Shown: piece by piece, positions 49,672-58,763 of the stretch
Layout of the letters: each line of letters starts with the position of its first letter
How positions within the stretch are numbered: position 1 is the first letter of the stretch
Notes under the pieces: generated by a model
What the model saw: the letters and a program-made list of their open reading frames with translations, nothing else
Database searches by the model: none
What the model was told of the DNA's origin: nothing
Origin: Clostridiales bacterium
Lineage (GTDB): Bacteria; Bacillota; Clostridia; Christensenellales; Borkfalkiaceae
Length of the DNA stretch: 64,000 bases
Direction: 5' to 3'
NCBI GenBank assembly: GCA_015069495.1
Contig: SVIN01000008.1
Coordinates: forward strand, 1-64,000
Position numbers and translations under genes: made by a program

Positions 49672-51885
49672 TTAGGAGAAATACATATCTCTCAAATACA
49701 ACGTATTCCCCGTTGCGATGATAAACGAAAACTCGGTGCAAGTTTCCGAAATGGAAGAAATATCCACCGTAAAGGTCTGCCATTCGCCAACCTTCACAAA
49801 TACTTCTTCCGTCGCATTGGCATCGTTGTCGTAATCAATGTAGTATTTCCCGCTGGCATTGATAACGCCCGCAATTCCCGAAGAACTGCCATCGTCGGGT
49901 TTCAAACGAATTGCATAAGGCCCCATACCTGCCAATCTACCCATAATTTCCCCGATATACACGGTGAAAGTAAAGGTCGTTTTTCCACGCATCAACGCGG
50001 TATTGATAAGGATTTTACCCTGCTGAGAAACGTTCACTTCATACGCGTTGGGTTGTCCGTCCATCTGAACACCTATCATGGAAACGCCCGATTCAAGCGT
50101 TACGTCCGTTTTCTGTAAGCCGTTTACTTCATAAGTAATAAAGCTACTCCAATCGATTTGCCCGCCGTTTTCTTCACAGTAATAAATGTACGCGTCCTGA
50201 ATCGAACCGTCCGTTTCGGACAATACAATCACCGTACCGCCCATCAAGGAAATCGCACCTTCGGGAATGGTATAATCCCCCGTAATCGTACCGTCAGGCG
50301 ATACGCTGTTGAAGCGGTCGTATTCGCTGGATTTTTGACCGAATTGGAAACGAATCCCCTCGTAGACAACGCTGACGCTGTTGCAATGTTCGTGACCGAC
50401 GAAAATCGAGTCCACGCCCAACTTCTTCATACCGTTATAAACCGAATAATCGATATCCCAAGGTCCTTTCAACTGTCTGCCGATATGGCCAAAATCACCT
50501 TCCGCGGTATCTTCCATCATTTCAAGGTTAATATTTTGATACTTTTCCGATTGCTTGAAGCCATATTTTTCATACGCTTTCGCGAAAATCGCCTGCTGAA
50601 TGTGATATGCAAAGGAAATTTTCGTATCGGGCGATTGTTCTTTCATCACCGTAATTTGATTGGTATACCAATCAATTTGGTCCTGCTTAAAGCCTACGAA
50701 GTCGGAATAAGTATGACCGTTTGCCAAACTTTCCGCACTCGCGTTACCGCAACCGTTGCTGTCAAGTAAGTAGAACGCGCGCGTCAATTTTTCGCCCTGC
50801 ATAATCCCCACCGAGTAGTTGCCGTTCCCCGACAGAGTTTTTTGTTCGAACAAGCAATATTCCGCTTTTTCCAACTGTTCGCATTGCCAATCCACGCCCA
50901 TTTTACTTTCGTTGTCGTGGTTGCCGAATACAACCGACCAAGGCGTTTCAAAGCTGTCCATAAACTCGATAAAATCAAGCCATACGCTGCCGTTATCGTC
51001 AAATTCGCCATAGATAACGTCGCCCGTGATAAAGATGAAATCGGGGTTGGTCGCTTCAATCGTTTCGCGTACGTATTGATAGCAACGTTCTTCCCTCTTA
51101 TCCGTTGCCCACCAATCCCAATATACGCCGTCACGCCCTGGACGAGTCTGTCCAGCGTCGATGATTTGGGTATCCGATAATTGTAAAATGACGGGGTCTT
51201 TGCCTACGGGAACTTCTACCACGAAATCCACCAAGTTGCCAAGCGAATACAAAATAAGGTCTTCTTCTCTCAATTCTTCCGTAGCCATTTCATCCGCGAA
51301 GAAATGGTTGCAGACGTTACAGCTCCAATGTTCTTTCACGCCGTTTTCCTGACCGTTTACGGGTACTTCCGCATGGTAAGTCACTTCGTGAGGTAACTTG
51401 CCAATGGTAAGATTGTTGATATCGCAAGGCTGTGTCCCTTCTTCATCTAAGAAAGTATTTCCACAGCCGTCATTTAAACAAATATAATAGGTGGCAATCC
51501 CTTCTGCTTCACAAGTTGCCGCTTCCCCCAGAACCACCTCAAGCGCATGAGGCGGTGTTTCCAACAAAGTATCTTCGTAAGAAATTTCCTCGTTGCCGTT
51601 TGCATCGGCAAAATATTTATCGCACGTTTCACAATACCAATGTAAAATATTACCAGGTCTGTTACACTTAGACGAACGAGCCGCAATGCGTTTTAAATTA
51701 TGCGGATGCCCTTCGTCAGAGCTTGTCTCATCCCCTTTCTCCGAGGACGATTCTTCTACGGACGAAATTTCTTCCACAGACGAACCAACGCTGTCTTGTG
51801 AACCAGTGCTTTCACCGCCATTATCACACGCCGCCAACGCGCCGACAAACAGCACGCTCATCAATAACGTTAAAATCTTTTTCAT
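49672..51885 (-). CDS. Metallophosphoesterase surface lipoprotein
   Basis: 737 residues. Lipobox L-A-A-C (Cys20), an acidic Ser tether, and three short cysteine modules (about 65-210) of the pattern C..C-x-Y-F-A-D repeated, resembling extracellular zinc-ribbon-like tags. A calcineurin-like phosphoesterase domain follows (about 220-540) with L-S-D-T-Q, G-D-V-I, G-N-H-D-N and V-G-H-E-H, then a C-terminal CBM-like domain. The first motif has Gln where most members have His (D-x-H). Acts on phosphoesters outside the cell, possibly nucleotides or phosphosugars; substrate unknown. Confidence 0.9.
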   Translation of the reverse strand: MKKILTLLMSVLFVGALAACDNGGESTGSQDSVGSSVEEISSVEESSSEKGDETSSDEGHPHNLKRIAARSSKCNRPGNILHWYCETCDKYFADANGNEEISYEDTLLETPPHALEVVLGEAATCEAEGIATYYICLNDGCGNTFLDEEGTQPCDINNLTIGKLPHEVTYHAEVPVNGQENGVKEHWSCNVCNHFFADEMATEELREEDLILYSLGNLVDFVVEVPVGKDPVILQLSDTQIIDAGQTRPGRDGVYWDWWATDKREERCYQYVRETIEATNPDFIFITGDVIYGEFDDNGSVWLDFIEFMDSFETPWSVVFGNHDNESKMGVDWQCEQLEKAEYCLFEQKTLSGNGNYSVGIMQGEKLTRAFYLLDSNGCGNASAESLANGHTYSDFVGFKQDQIDWYTNQITVMKEQSPDTKISFAYHIQQAIFAKAYEKYGFKQSEKYQNINLEMMEDTAEGDFGHIGRQLKGPWDIDYSVYNGMKKLGVDSIFVGHEHCNSVSVVYEGIRFQFGQKSSEYDRFNSVSPDGTITGDYTIPEGAISLMGGTVIVLSETDGSIQDAYIYYCEENGGQIDWSSFITYEVNGLQKTDVTLESGVSMIGVQMDGQPNAYEVNVSQQGKILINTALMRGKTTFTFTVYIGEIMGRLAGMGPYAIRLKPDDGSSSGIAGVINASGKYYIDYDNDANATEEVFVKVGEWQTFTVDISSISETCTEFSFIIATGNTLYLRDMYFS

Positions 51886-51925
51886 TTTACCTCCTTCAGT
51901 TGACCAAATAGTATCATCTATTCAC

Positions 51926-51954
51926 AGTATACATTTTTTCCGCCAAAATGTCAA
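51926..51954 (-). promoter_or_regulatory. Promoter of the metallophosphoesterase gene
   Basis: Minus strand TTGACA (51954-51949), 17 bp, TATACT (51931-51926). Confidence 0.85.
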
Positions 51955-52007
51955 TATCATTTTTTACGGTTTTTCTTACAATTTTTATTCTATTAGGGTA
52001 AAATGTA

Positions 52008-52031
52008 ACACCGCATCAAAAGATGCGGTGT
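52008..52031 (-). terminator. Terminator of the phosphofructokinase gene
   Basis: ACACCGCATC-TTTT-GATGCGGTGT on the minus strand, 10-bp perfect stem, then TACATTTT. Confidence 0.88.
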
Positions 52032-52041
52032 CATAAAACCA

Positions 52042-53259
52042 TTATTTCAAAACCAAATGTTGAGGCAAACCGTCTACAAAGTACGGTGTCAATTCCCCTT
52101 GAATCAAAGGACGCGCATAGGTCAAGTACGCTTCCGTCAAATCGGTACCGTCCGCATTGATCCATTCGACGGGTACCGTTTTTTCCAAGTTGGCGATTTC
52201 GTGAATATCCGCCACGCCCGTTTCACAGCAATAGGGTTTATCCGAAGCACGCACAAATATGGCAGCTACGCCGCTTTGCCCATTCATTGCCGCCGCCACC
52301 GCTTCTCCGCCGACACGGCAGGATTCTTCGATATCCGTCAAGCTTGCGATATGCGAAGCCGCACGTTGCGGTGTAGAAAGTTCAATCGCGCGGGTTTTGA
52401 TACCGAAACGCTTTCCGCATTCGCCCGCCAAGAATAATGCTGTGCCCGTCAACTGCTTATGACCGAACACGTCTTCGCCCTGCCCGCATGCAGCCAACTC
52501 GCAAACGTAACGCCCGTCGGGCAATTTCACCCCTTCGGAAACGGCAATGATGAGGTTCTTTTTCACCTGCAAGCGTTCTTCAATTTTTTGGAAAAAGTTT
52601 TCCATAGTAAAAGGGATTTCGGGCAGGAAAATCATATCCGCACCGTTGCAATCATCCCCCTTTGCCAGCGCGGCCGCCGCAGTCAGCCAACCGCTGTTTC
52701 TGCCCATAATTTCCACGATGGTCACCGCTTTCAAATCATAAATTTCCGTATCGCGGACCAATTCTTTGATAACGGTTGCAACGTACTTCGCGGCACTGCC
52801 GTAACCAGGAGTATGATCAGTCACCATCAAATCGTTGTCAATCGTTTTCGGCACGCCGACAAAACGGACTTTACTGCCAATTTTTTTACCGTACGCGGAA
52901 AGTTTATCCACGGTATCCATGCTGTCGTTTCCACCGATATAGAAAAAGCAATCGATTTCGTATTTGGTCAAAATTTCAAAAATCTTTTGATATTCTTCTT
53001 CGCTCTTTTCCGCAGATTTCAACTTATAACGGCAACTGCCCAGAAAACACGCAGGCGTACGTTTCAATAATTCGATTTTCTCTTCGTTGTAAAGTATCTC
53101 GTTGAGCACCACCAAGCGTTCCTGCAAGAACCCAGAAATACCATTGCGCATACCGTACACTTTATCTGCGCCCGCTTGTACAGCCGCTTGGTATACCCCA
53201 GCCAAACTGGCGTTGATTGCTACCGTCGGTCCGCCCGATTGTCCTACCACTACGTTCAT
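52042..53259 (-). CDS. 6-phosphofructokinase, probably PPi-dependent type
   Basis: 405 residues, longer than ATP-type PfkA (about 320). Phosphorylates fructose 6-phosphate in glycolysis. N-terminal G-Q-S-G-G-P-T, I-G-G-N-D-S-M-D-T in place of the ATP-type G-G-D-G-S, and P-K-T-I-D-N-D-L with Lys where ATP enzymes have Gly. These substitutions are the established marks of PPi-using enzymes, though donor use cannot be proved from sequence. GGAGA precedes the ATG. Monocistronic with its own promoter and terminator. Confidence 0.92.
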   Translation of the reverse strand: MNVVVGQSGGPTVAINASLAGVYQAAVQAGADKVYGMRNGISGFLQERLVVLNEILYNEEKIELLKRTPACFLGSCRYKLKSAEKSEEEYQKIFEILTKYEIDCFFYIGGNDSMDTVDKLSAYGKKIGSKVRFVGVPKTIDNDLMVTDHTPGYGSAAKYVATVIKELVRDTEIYDLKAVTIVEIMGRNSGWLTAAAALAKGDDCNGADMIFLPEIPFTMENFFQKIEERLQVKKNLIIAVSEGVKLPDGRYVCELAACGQGEDVFGHKQLTGTALFLAGECGKRFGIKTRAIELSTPQRAASHIASLTDIEESCRVGGEAVAAAMNGQSGVAAIFVRASDKPYCCETGVADIHEIANLEKTVPVEWINADGTDLTEAYLTYARPLIQGELTPYFVDGLPQHLVLK

Positions 53260-53290
53260 ATTATTTCTCCGTTTATATGTAATTTGATTT

Positions 53291-53319
53291 ATTGTAACAT
53301 ATTACAAAAAATAAGGCAA
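53291..53319 (-). promoter_or_regulatory. Promoter of the phosphofructokinase gene
   Basis: Minus strand TTGCCT (53319-53314), 17 bp, TACAAT (53296-53291). Confidence 0.75.
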
Positions 53320-53357
53320 GCAAATACACAAAATTTATCCATGTAATATTGTAAAAT

Positions 53358-53387
53358 ACCCCGCGGGGCAAGCACGCCCTGCGGGGT
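53358..53387 (-). terminator. Terminator after the permease remnant
   Basis: ACCCCGC-GGGC / GCCC-GCGGGGT stem with one mismatch pair and a short loop, then ATTTTAC on the minus strand. Probably the surviving terminator of the once intact permease gene. Confidence 0.75.
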
Positions 53388-53395
53388 TCAATTCA

Positions 53396-53756
53396 TTAGA
53401 AGCTTACAGGCACGAAGAAATATACCACGAATAACGCCGCAATAATCAACAGCACCGCGTGTAAATCCCAAGCGGGTTTTACCTTATCTTCTTTATTGCT
53501 GCATGCATAGGCAATCCATTTTACAACGTAATCGCAAATACCAATCAATACGTAGGAAAGGATACCCAAGCCGATACCGGTGGTAATCGAATACCCGAAA
53601 GGCATCATGGCAATGGTCAAGAAGGAAGGTACGAAATCTTTCACTTCGTCCACTTTCACGTCTTTAACCCCTTGCAACATCAAACAGCCCACCCAAATCA
53701 ACGCCGCAGAAGCCGCCGCTTTCGGGATGGATGCAAATATAGATTTCTCGATAAGT
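53396..53756 (-). pseudogene. 3' remnant of an NCS2-type nucleobase permease
   Basis: The minus-strand frame reads from just after an in-frame stop at 53757 through A-A-A-S-A-A-L-I-W-V-G, and V-P-S-F-L-T-I-A-M-M-P-F-G-Y-S-I to a stop at 53396. That matches the last quarter (about 120 residues) of AzgA/PbuG-like NCS2 permeases, normally 430 residues or more. No start codon with a ribosome site exists; only an internal TTG. The rest of the gene is absent and a terminator belonging to the upstream ABC genes abuts it. A deletion remnant, judged non-functional. Confidence 0.82.
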
Positions 53757-53782
53757 CAAGAGGTATACCATATTTTGTGTCG

Positions 53783-53808
53783 AAAAAGACGCGCCCATCG
53801 CGGACGCG
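53783..53808 (-). terminator. Terminator of the ABC exporter operon
   Basis: Minus strand CGCGTCC-GCGAT-GGGCGCG (one G-U pair) followed by TCTTTTTC, about 97 bases past the stop at 53905. Confidence 0.78.
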
Positions 53809-53904
53809 CCTTTGATTGAATTGTACTGTGAAATTCCACGCGCTATAGGCGCATATCGTGCCATAGGCATATCGTACCGCTTTACAGTATATCATACCAT
53901 AGCA

Positions 53905-56496
53905 TTAAATATCATATTTGACCAAAATTTCCGAAGGCGTTTTTCTCAACAAAGTAACGATGGGCAACAACCCAAAGAAAAGATTGATTCCATATAAAAC
54001 CAACACCCCCAACAAAGGTACCGTCAACCCTCGGCTGAACAATTCCACGTAGAAAAAGTCGTTGATGGAATCAATTGCCGTCAAATACCCAGCCATCATC
54101 AAAACGTAGGCAATCAATGCCGTAAAGGTCACCATCACCAAAGTATCGCTTACGTACTTGAGGTAAATCTTCCACTTGTTCGACCCCAAACTGCGGTAAA
54201 CACCGATATTGTAAATGTCGTTAATCATTTTACTGCGCATCAAGAAGAAGACCATAATCGATGCAGAAATCAAACATACTCCGCCTAAAATGCCATAAAT
54301 CGTCATCGATTCCGCATTGTTCATTTTCAAGATATCGTACTCGTTTTGATACATACTTTTGAGAACGAGACTGCTTCCGTTCAGCCTCGTTTCCAAGGCT
54401 TCTGCGTCGTCCACGATAAATACTGTTTCATAATAGCTGTCTATACTTACCGCCGAGGTAGAATACAAAATTTCCGCGCCCAATACACCCTTCTTTGCAT
54501 TGTATCGACCCACGATTTTGTATCCATGGTAGCTATCCCCCACCTTCAAATCGCTGTATATACATACCAAACATTCGTTGTCCTTTTCAGGCGCACGGCC
54601 TTCTACTACGTGATAATTCGAGACGTTATAACTTTGTTTCTCCTTGTAATAGTTTTCCGCACCCGCATTAAGATTGGTGGCATGAATCATTTCATAGGGT
54701 CCGTAATCCACGTCTTTCATACGGTAGATACCGACGACAAACCCCCAGCCAGGGAGTTCCTGCCCCATATATTCTTCCCAGCCTTGGAAAGTATCGGGCA
54801 CCAAAATATTAGCCGTATTTTCGTCCGCTTCGGTCAAATCCCGCCCTGCGACGATTTCATAGGTATTGTATTTCTGTTCGGTTTTGTAATATCTTTCATA
54901 GGTATTCAACTCATAACCGTAACCTAAATCGTTCAAATACCGTTCTTCGCTGACGTACACCATTCGATATTCGCAGTCCACAATGCCTACCACGCGGTCG
55001 TTGGAATTTCCTATTGTTAAATCAAACAAATCCGCGTAGGTATTACAGCATTTGCTAAACTCGGTCAACAATTCATCGGCAAGTTTTTTACTGATGGCAA
55101 CGCCGTTCCCGCTTGGCTGTTGACCGTAAAGCACGGTATTTACCTTGGGATTGTAATACATTTGCTTACCCTCTACTTGGACTTTCTGATTTTCCACGTA
55201 ATTGAGCTGATAGGAAAAATGCGACCAATAATAACTTACCTTCTGCAGGGAAGAAATTTCACCGTTCTGCAAAGCGGCGTTCAATATTTCCGTCTGATCG
55301 CTATAATACCAATAATTATCTTCGCTTAACGTGGAATAATGCGCATCCGCGCTAATCGATTTGGTATCCACCTTCAACGCGTTGGAAATGGAAATGGCAC
55401 AAATCGCAAACAGTACCCCAATCGCCGTCAAAGCGGTATACAGCATCTTCACCTTTTTCGTTGGCGAGATAAAGGACAAAAACGAGCGTTTGATATTCGC
55501 CCAGACATCCTGCCAAACGTTACGCCTTTTGACCGAATTATTAAAGAAGGAATCATCGTAATCATATCCAGAAGCCGACGTTTTCTCTATCGGTTTATAA
55601 TGCTCGTTGAGCAAACGAATATTGCTGTTTTCTACCAATTTCAGGTTTTTGTTACTGCGGATATAAAACGTATTGTTACGTTCCACAATTTCAATTTCAA
55701 TCGCCTTGGGTTCGTCGCTGTACAATTTTACCCCGATCCCGTCCGCGCCACATTCCGTCAAGTTCATATCCTTGAGGTAAATCACGTTGTCGTTGCTCGT
55801 TTGCAGGCTGTCACTGCCCGCGTTTTCGTACTGTTCAATGATTTTACCGTCTTCAATTTTGTAAATATAATCCGAGTAGAAGTTCGCAAGCGCCTCGTTA
55901 TGCGTAACCAATAACACCAAGGTTTTCTTAGAAATACTCTTGAGGATATTCATAACTTCCACGGCATTCGCGCTGTCCAAATTCCCCGTCGGTTCGTCGG
56001 CAATGATGACCTTACAATGTTTTACCAAAGCGCGCGCAATCGCCACACGCTGTTGCTGACCGCCTGAAAGCTGGCTGGCTTTCTTTTTACGGTACTTGTA
56101 CAAACCTACGCTCTTCAAGGCGTATTCGATACGGCTGGAAACTTCGTCCTCATCGTAAATATCGATAAGCTCCAACGCGATTTTCAAGTTATCGTAAACG
56201 GTTTCGTTTAATAAGAGGTTATACGTTTGAAATACGTAGCCGAAGTTTTCGTTTCTGTATTTATCAATCTTCGACATGCTGTATTTCTGCATTTCAAACG
56301 AGTCGTAAGCGATATTCCCCGTCGCCTTATCCAACCCGCCGATAACGTTCAACAACGTGGTTTTTCCACTGCCCGACGCCCCCAAAAAGGCAACCAGACC
56401 GTTGTTTGGCAACTCCAAATTTACGTCGTTGATGACGTGGATTTCGTTGGATTTATTCTTGTTGTAAAACTTGTTTAAGTTTTTTACCGTAATCAT
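53905..56496 (-). CDS. ABC exporter: ATPase fused to FtsX-type permease (second subunit)
   Basis: 863 residues. ATPase domain (1-225) with Walker A G-A-S-G-S-G-K-T-T, signature L-S-G-G-Q-Q-Q-R and Walker B I-I-A-D-E-P. A linker (about 230-340) is followed by an FtsX/MacB-type permease: one helix near 350-372, a large extracytoplasmic domain (about 375-735) and three C-terminal helices. MacB-like type VII ABC systems work mechanically or export peptides, lipids or antibiotics rather than import. It follows the 697-residue paralogue by 3 bp, so the pair probably forms a heterodimer. Substrate unknown. Confidence 0.9.
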   Translation of the reverse strand: MITVKNLNKFYNKNKSNEIHVINDVNLELPNNGLVAFLGASGSGKTTLLNVIGGLDKATGNIAYDSFEMQKYSMSKIDKYRNENFGYVFQTYNLLLNETVYDNLKIALELIDIYDEDEVSSRIEYALKSVGLYKYRKKKASQLSGGQQQRVAIARALVKHCKVIIADEPTGNLDSANAVEVMNILKSISKKTLVLLVTHNEALANFYSDYIYKIEDGKIIEQYENAGSDSLQTSNDNVIYLKDMNLTECGADGIGVKLYSDEPKAIEIEIVERNNTFYIRSNKNLKLVENSNIRLLNEHYKPIEKTSASGYDYDDSFFNNSVKRRNVWQDVWANIKRSFLSFISPTKKVKMLYTALTAIGVLFAICAISISNALKVDTKSISADAHYSTLSEDNYWYYSDQTEILNAALQNGEISSLQKVSYYWSHFSYQLNYVENQKVQVEGKQMYYNPKVNTVLYGQQPSGNGVAISKKLADELLTEFSKCCNTYADLFDLTIGNSNDRVVGIVDCEYRMVYVSEERYLNDLGYGYELNTYERYYKTEQKYNTYEIVAGRDLTEADENTANILVPDTFQGWEEYMGQELPGWGFVVGIYRMKDVDYGPYEMIHATNLNAGAENYYKEKQSYNVSNYHVVEGRAPEKDNECLVCIYSDLKVGDSYHGYKIVGRYNAKKGVLGAEILYSTSAVSIDSYYETVFIVDDAEALETRLNGSSLVLKSMYQNEYDILKMNNAESMTIYGILGGVCLISASIMVFFLMRSKMINDIYNIGVYRSLGSNKWKIYLKYVSDTLVMVTFTALIAYVLMMAGYLTAIDSINDFFYVELFSRGLTVPLLGVLVLYGINLFFGLLPIVTLLRKTPSEILVKYDI

Positions 56497-56499
56497 TTC

Positions 56500-58593
56500 T
56501 TATTCACCCCCCTCTTTCAAGGCTTGGTAAACGCTGAATTTAAATATCTTCTTATTCAAACGATAAGCGGTTGCAACCCCGAACACCAACATTGTAAGGG
56601 TATATACCAGCATCATCGAAACGCTGACGTATTTGTACAAATCCAGCTTCCCCGCGATGATGATTACGTTGGTCAAAATCGCCCCCGCAAACATCGCCAT
56701 CACGGTGGTGGCAAGCACCTCGATATTCAAAATCTTTTTCAAATCCGTGCTAACCAAACCCAAGGTTCTAAAAATCGAATAATCCTTCGTTTTGGTCAAA
56801 TATACTCTTTGCAAAATAACGAAAGAAATGAAGAACATAATCACCAAAGCCATCACGATGACAATGGTCAATAAGTACAACACAATCAAGCTTGCGCCCG
56901 ATTGATTTTCCACCATGCTAGGGATACTGACGTCATAGCCAAGCGCAGTCACGTTTTTCGTTAATTTTTTAATATTGTCGGTGTAAACGCTGATTTCTTT
57001 GACGCCACCGAAATCGGGGGCAATTCCGCCTTCCACAAACTCCGTACCCATGATAAGGCAGGGTTCGCTTACATCATCCGTGTACTTGATGTCAAAATCA
57101 TAGGAAACGCCGTAAAGATTTTTCAGGTTGAATTGCAAGTCAAGTGCCTTATCCTTAAACGAAGCAGGCGCCCAAATTTCCGTTTTTTCCGCATTGCTTA
57201 CCCAACCCGTAGGCATCTCACTCAACCCCGTTTCCTCGCTGGAATACAGCCATTGCACAGCATTATTGATAGACATATTGATAAGCTTGGAGTCGGGCTT
57301 CCCTACCAAATACATTTTGTTGATTTCATTCGAAGTCCCAATCCCGACCAAGGTACCGATATCGATTGACGTTTCGCCAAAATACTGCCACGGGGTGGTA
57401 CTGATGGTATCGCCTACAGTAAATGCGCCATACCAATAATACGAATCGTTCGGCACAACCAAAACAAATTCACCCGCTTGCAGTTCATCCGTGCCGTTTA
57501 TTAACTCGTAATCCATTGCGTGAAAAGTCACCGCTACGTCCACACTGCCGTAACTGCTTACGTCCACGTAAAATACTTGTTCCTCATAAAAGGCGTTTTC
57601 GTAATATTCGTAATCCTCTAAAATAGGTTGCAATTTGGTCATATCCAATGACTCGTGATTGTCTGCGTAGATAATCGCGCGGTCTTCGGATACAATGCCG
57701 TAACTATCGCTATATGTATAATTCTCCTCGTAGGAAACTTTCACCATGAACAAGGACAACAGCAAAAACAAACACGCCACAAAGGTAAACACCAAGGTGG
57801 AAAAAATCGTTTTCTTGGGGGTGGAACGCAGGTTCAAAAACGCCAACTTGAACAGCGTTTGTTTGGTGGGTTTGGTATCTTCCAAAACCAATTCCTTCCG
57901 TTCTTCCTCAATCCCCTCGGTGAGCGTAATATCTTCTACAATCTCCCCGTCCGAAAGTTTAATTTTACGGGTGCAAATATCCTTAATACTGTCGTAATCA
58001 TGGGTAACAATCAACACCAGCTTATCCTTGGAAACTTCCCTGATGAGGTTGATAATTTCCGCGCTGGTCTTTTTATCCAAATTTCCCGTCGGTTCGTCGC
58101 ACGCCAAAATAGGCGCGTCCGTTGCCAACGCGCGCGCAATAACGCAACGCTGTTTTTCACCGCCCGAAAGTTTCGTACCCTTATTGTACGCCCTATGTTC
58201 CAAGCCCACGCGTTTGATGATTTCCAACGCTTCGGCCTTGGCTTCTTCTTCCGATTTTCCCTTGATAAGCAAGGGCAACATAACGTTTTCCAATACGGTG
58301 TACGAATCGACTATGTTATATTTTTGAAAGATAAAGGACACGTTGTTTTTACGAAACGTATCGCTGTCGTTTTGGTTAAAATAAAACGTTTCGTTGCCGT
58401 AATACAATATTTCCCCTTCGTCGTAGATATCGATGGAAGAAATTACGTTCAGCAAAGTCGATTTCCCGCTGCCCGAATCCCCGGTGATAGCGACAAATTC
58501 TCCCTTGTTGAGTTTCAAACTCACGTTTTTCAACCCTACGGTCACGATATTATTATCATTGTAAAATTTACTGACGTTTTTTAATTCAATCAT
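56500..58593 (-). CDS. ABC exporter: ATPase fused to FtsX-type permease (first subunit)
   Basis: 697 residues. ATPase (1-220) with Walker A G-D-S-G-S-G-K-S-T, signature L-S-G-G-E-K-Q-R and Walker B A-C-D-E-P. An FtsX-type permease follows, with one helix at about 260-283, an extracytoplasmic domain (285-565) and three terminal helices. Paired with the longer paralogue downstream. AAAGAGG precedes the ATG, with a consensus-like promoter. Divergent from the XRE regulator gene 170 bp away, an arrangement typical of antibiotic- or envelope-stress-responsive exporters; the link is inferred. Confidence 0.9.
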   Translation of the reverse strand: MIELKNVSKFYNDNNIVTVGLKNVSLKLNKGEFVAITGDSGSGKSTLLNVISSIDIYDEGEILYYGNETFYFNQNDSDTFRKNNVSFIFQKYNIVDSYTVLENVMLPLLIKGKSEEEAKAEALEIIKRVGLEHRAYNKGTKLSGGEKQRCVIARALATDAPILACDEPTGNLDKKTSAEIINLIREVSKDKLVLIVTHDYDSIKDICTRKIKLSDGEIVEDITLTEGIEEERKELVLEDTKPTKQTLFKLAFLNLRSTPKKTIFSTLVFTFVACLFLLLSLFMVKVSYEENYTYSDSYGIVSEDRAIIYADNHESLDMTKLQPILEDYEYYENAFYEEQVFYVDVSSYGSVDVAVTFHAMDYELINGTDELQAGEFVLVVPNDSYYWYGAFTVGDTISTTPWQYFGETSIDIGTLVGIGTSNEINKMYLVGKPDSKLINMSINNAVQWLYSSEETGLSEMPTGWVSNAEKTEIWAPASFKDKALDLQFNLKNLYGVSYDFDIKYTDDVSEPCLIMGTEFVEGGIAPDFGGVKEISVYTDNIKKLTKNVTALGYDVSIPSMVENQSGASLIVLYLLTIVIVMALVIMFFISFVILQRVYLTKTKDYSIFRTLGLVSTDLKKILNIEVLATTVMAMFAGAILTNVIIIAGKLDLYKYVSVSMMLVYTLTMLVFGVATAYRLNKKIFKFSVYQALKEGGE

Positions 58594-58613
58594 AATATAC
58601 CTCTTTGAAAAAT

Positions 58614-58642
58614 ATTATAGCATACTTTTTTGACAATTTCAA
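58614..58642 (-). promoter_or_regulatory. Promoter of the ABC exporter operon
   Basis: Minus strand TTGAAA (58642-58637), 17 bp, TATAAT (58619-58614). Confidence 0.8.
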
Positions 58643-58705
58643 GCGCTCTATAAAAAAAATCCCCTTATTCCTATCTAAATCTTTCCCCAATTATCCACAT
58701 TATAC

Positions 58706-58748
58706 TTAAGCATTACCTAAATGTCAAGCAAATTTAAGTGTTACTTAA
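58706..58748. promoter_or_regulatory. Two operator-like 15-bp sites of the XRE regulator
   Basis: TTAAGC-ATT-ACCTAA (58706-58720) and TTAAGT-GTT-ACTTAA (58734-58748) are direct copies 28 bp apart. Each is itself an inverted repeat of the form TTARGY-NNN-RCYTAA. The second touches the TATAAT at 58749, which suits autorepression. Confidence 0.7.
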
Positions 58749-58754
58749 TATAAT
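58749..58754 (+). promoter_or_regulatory. -10 box of the XRE gene, likely leaderless transcript
   Basis: TATAAT ends only 9 bases before the ATG at 58764 and no -35 consensus is found 16-18 bp upstream. No Shine-Dalgarno precedes the ATG, so transcription would start at or next to the start codon. An alternative -10, TATACT at 58701-58706, also lacks a good -35. Confidence 0.5.
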
Positions 58755-58763
58755 AATAGTAGT

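Noticed and set aside
53664-53895. Small minus-strand frames between the permease remnant and the ABC operon
   Set aside because: They cross the ABC terminator hairpin, lack ribosome sites and show no domain.
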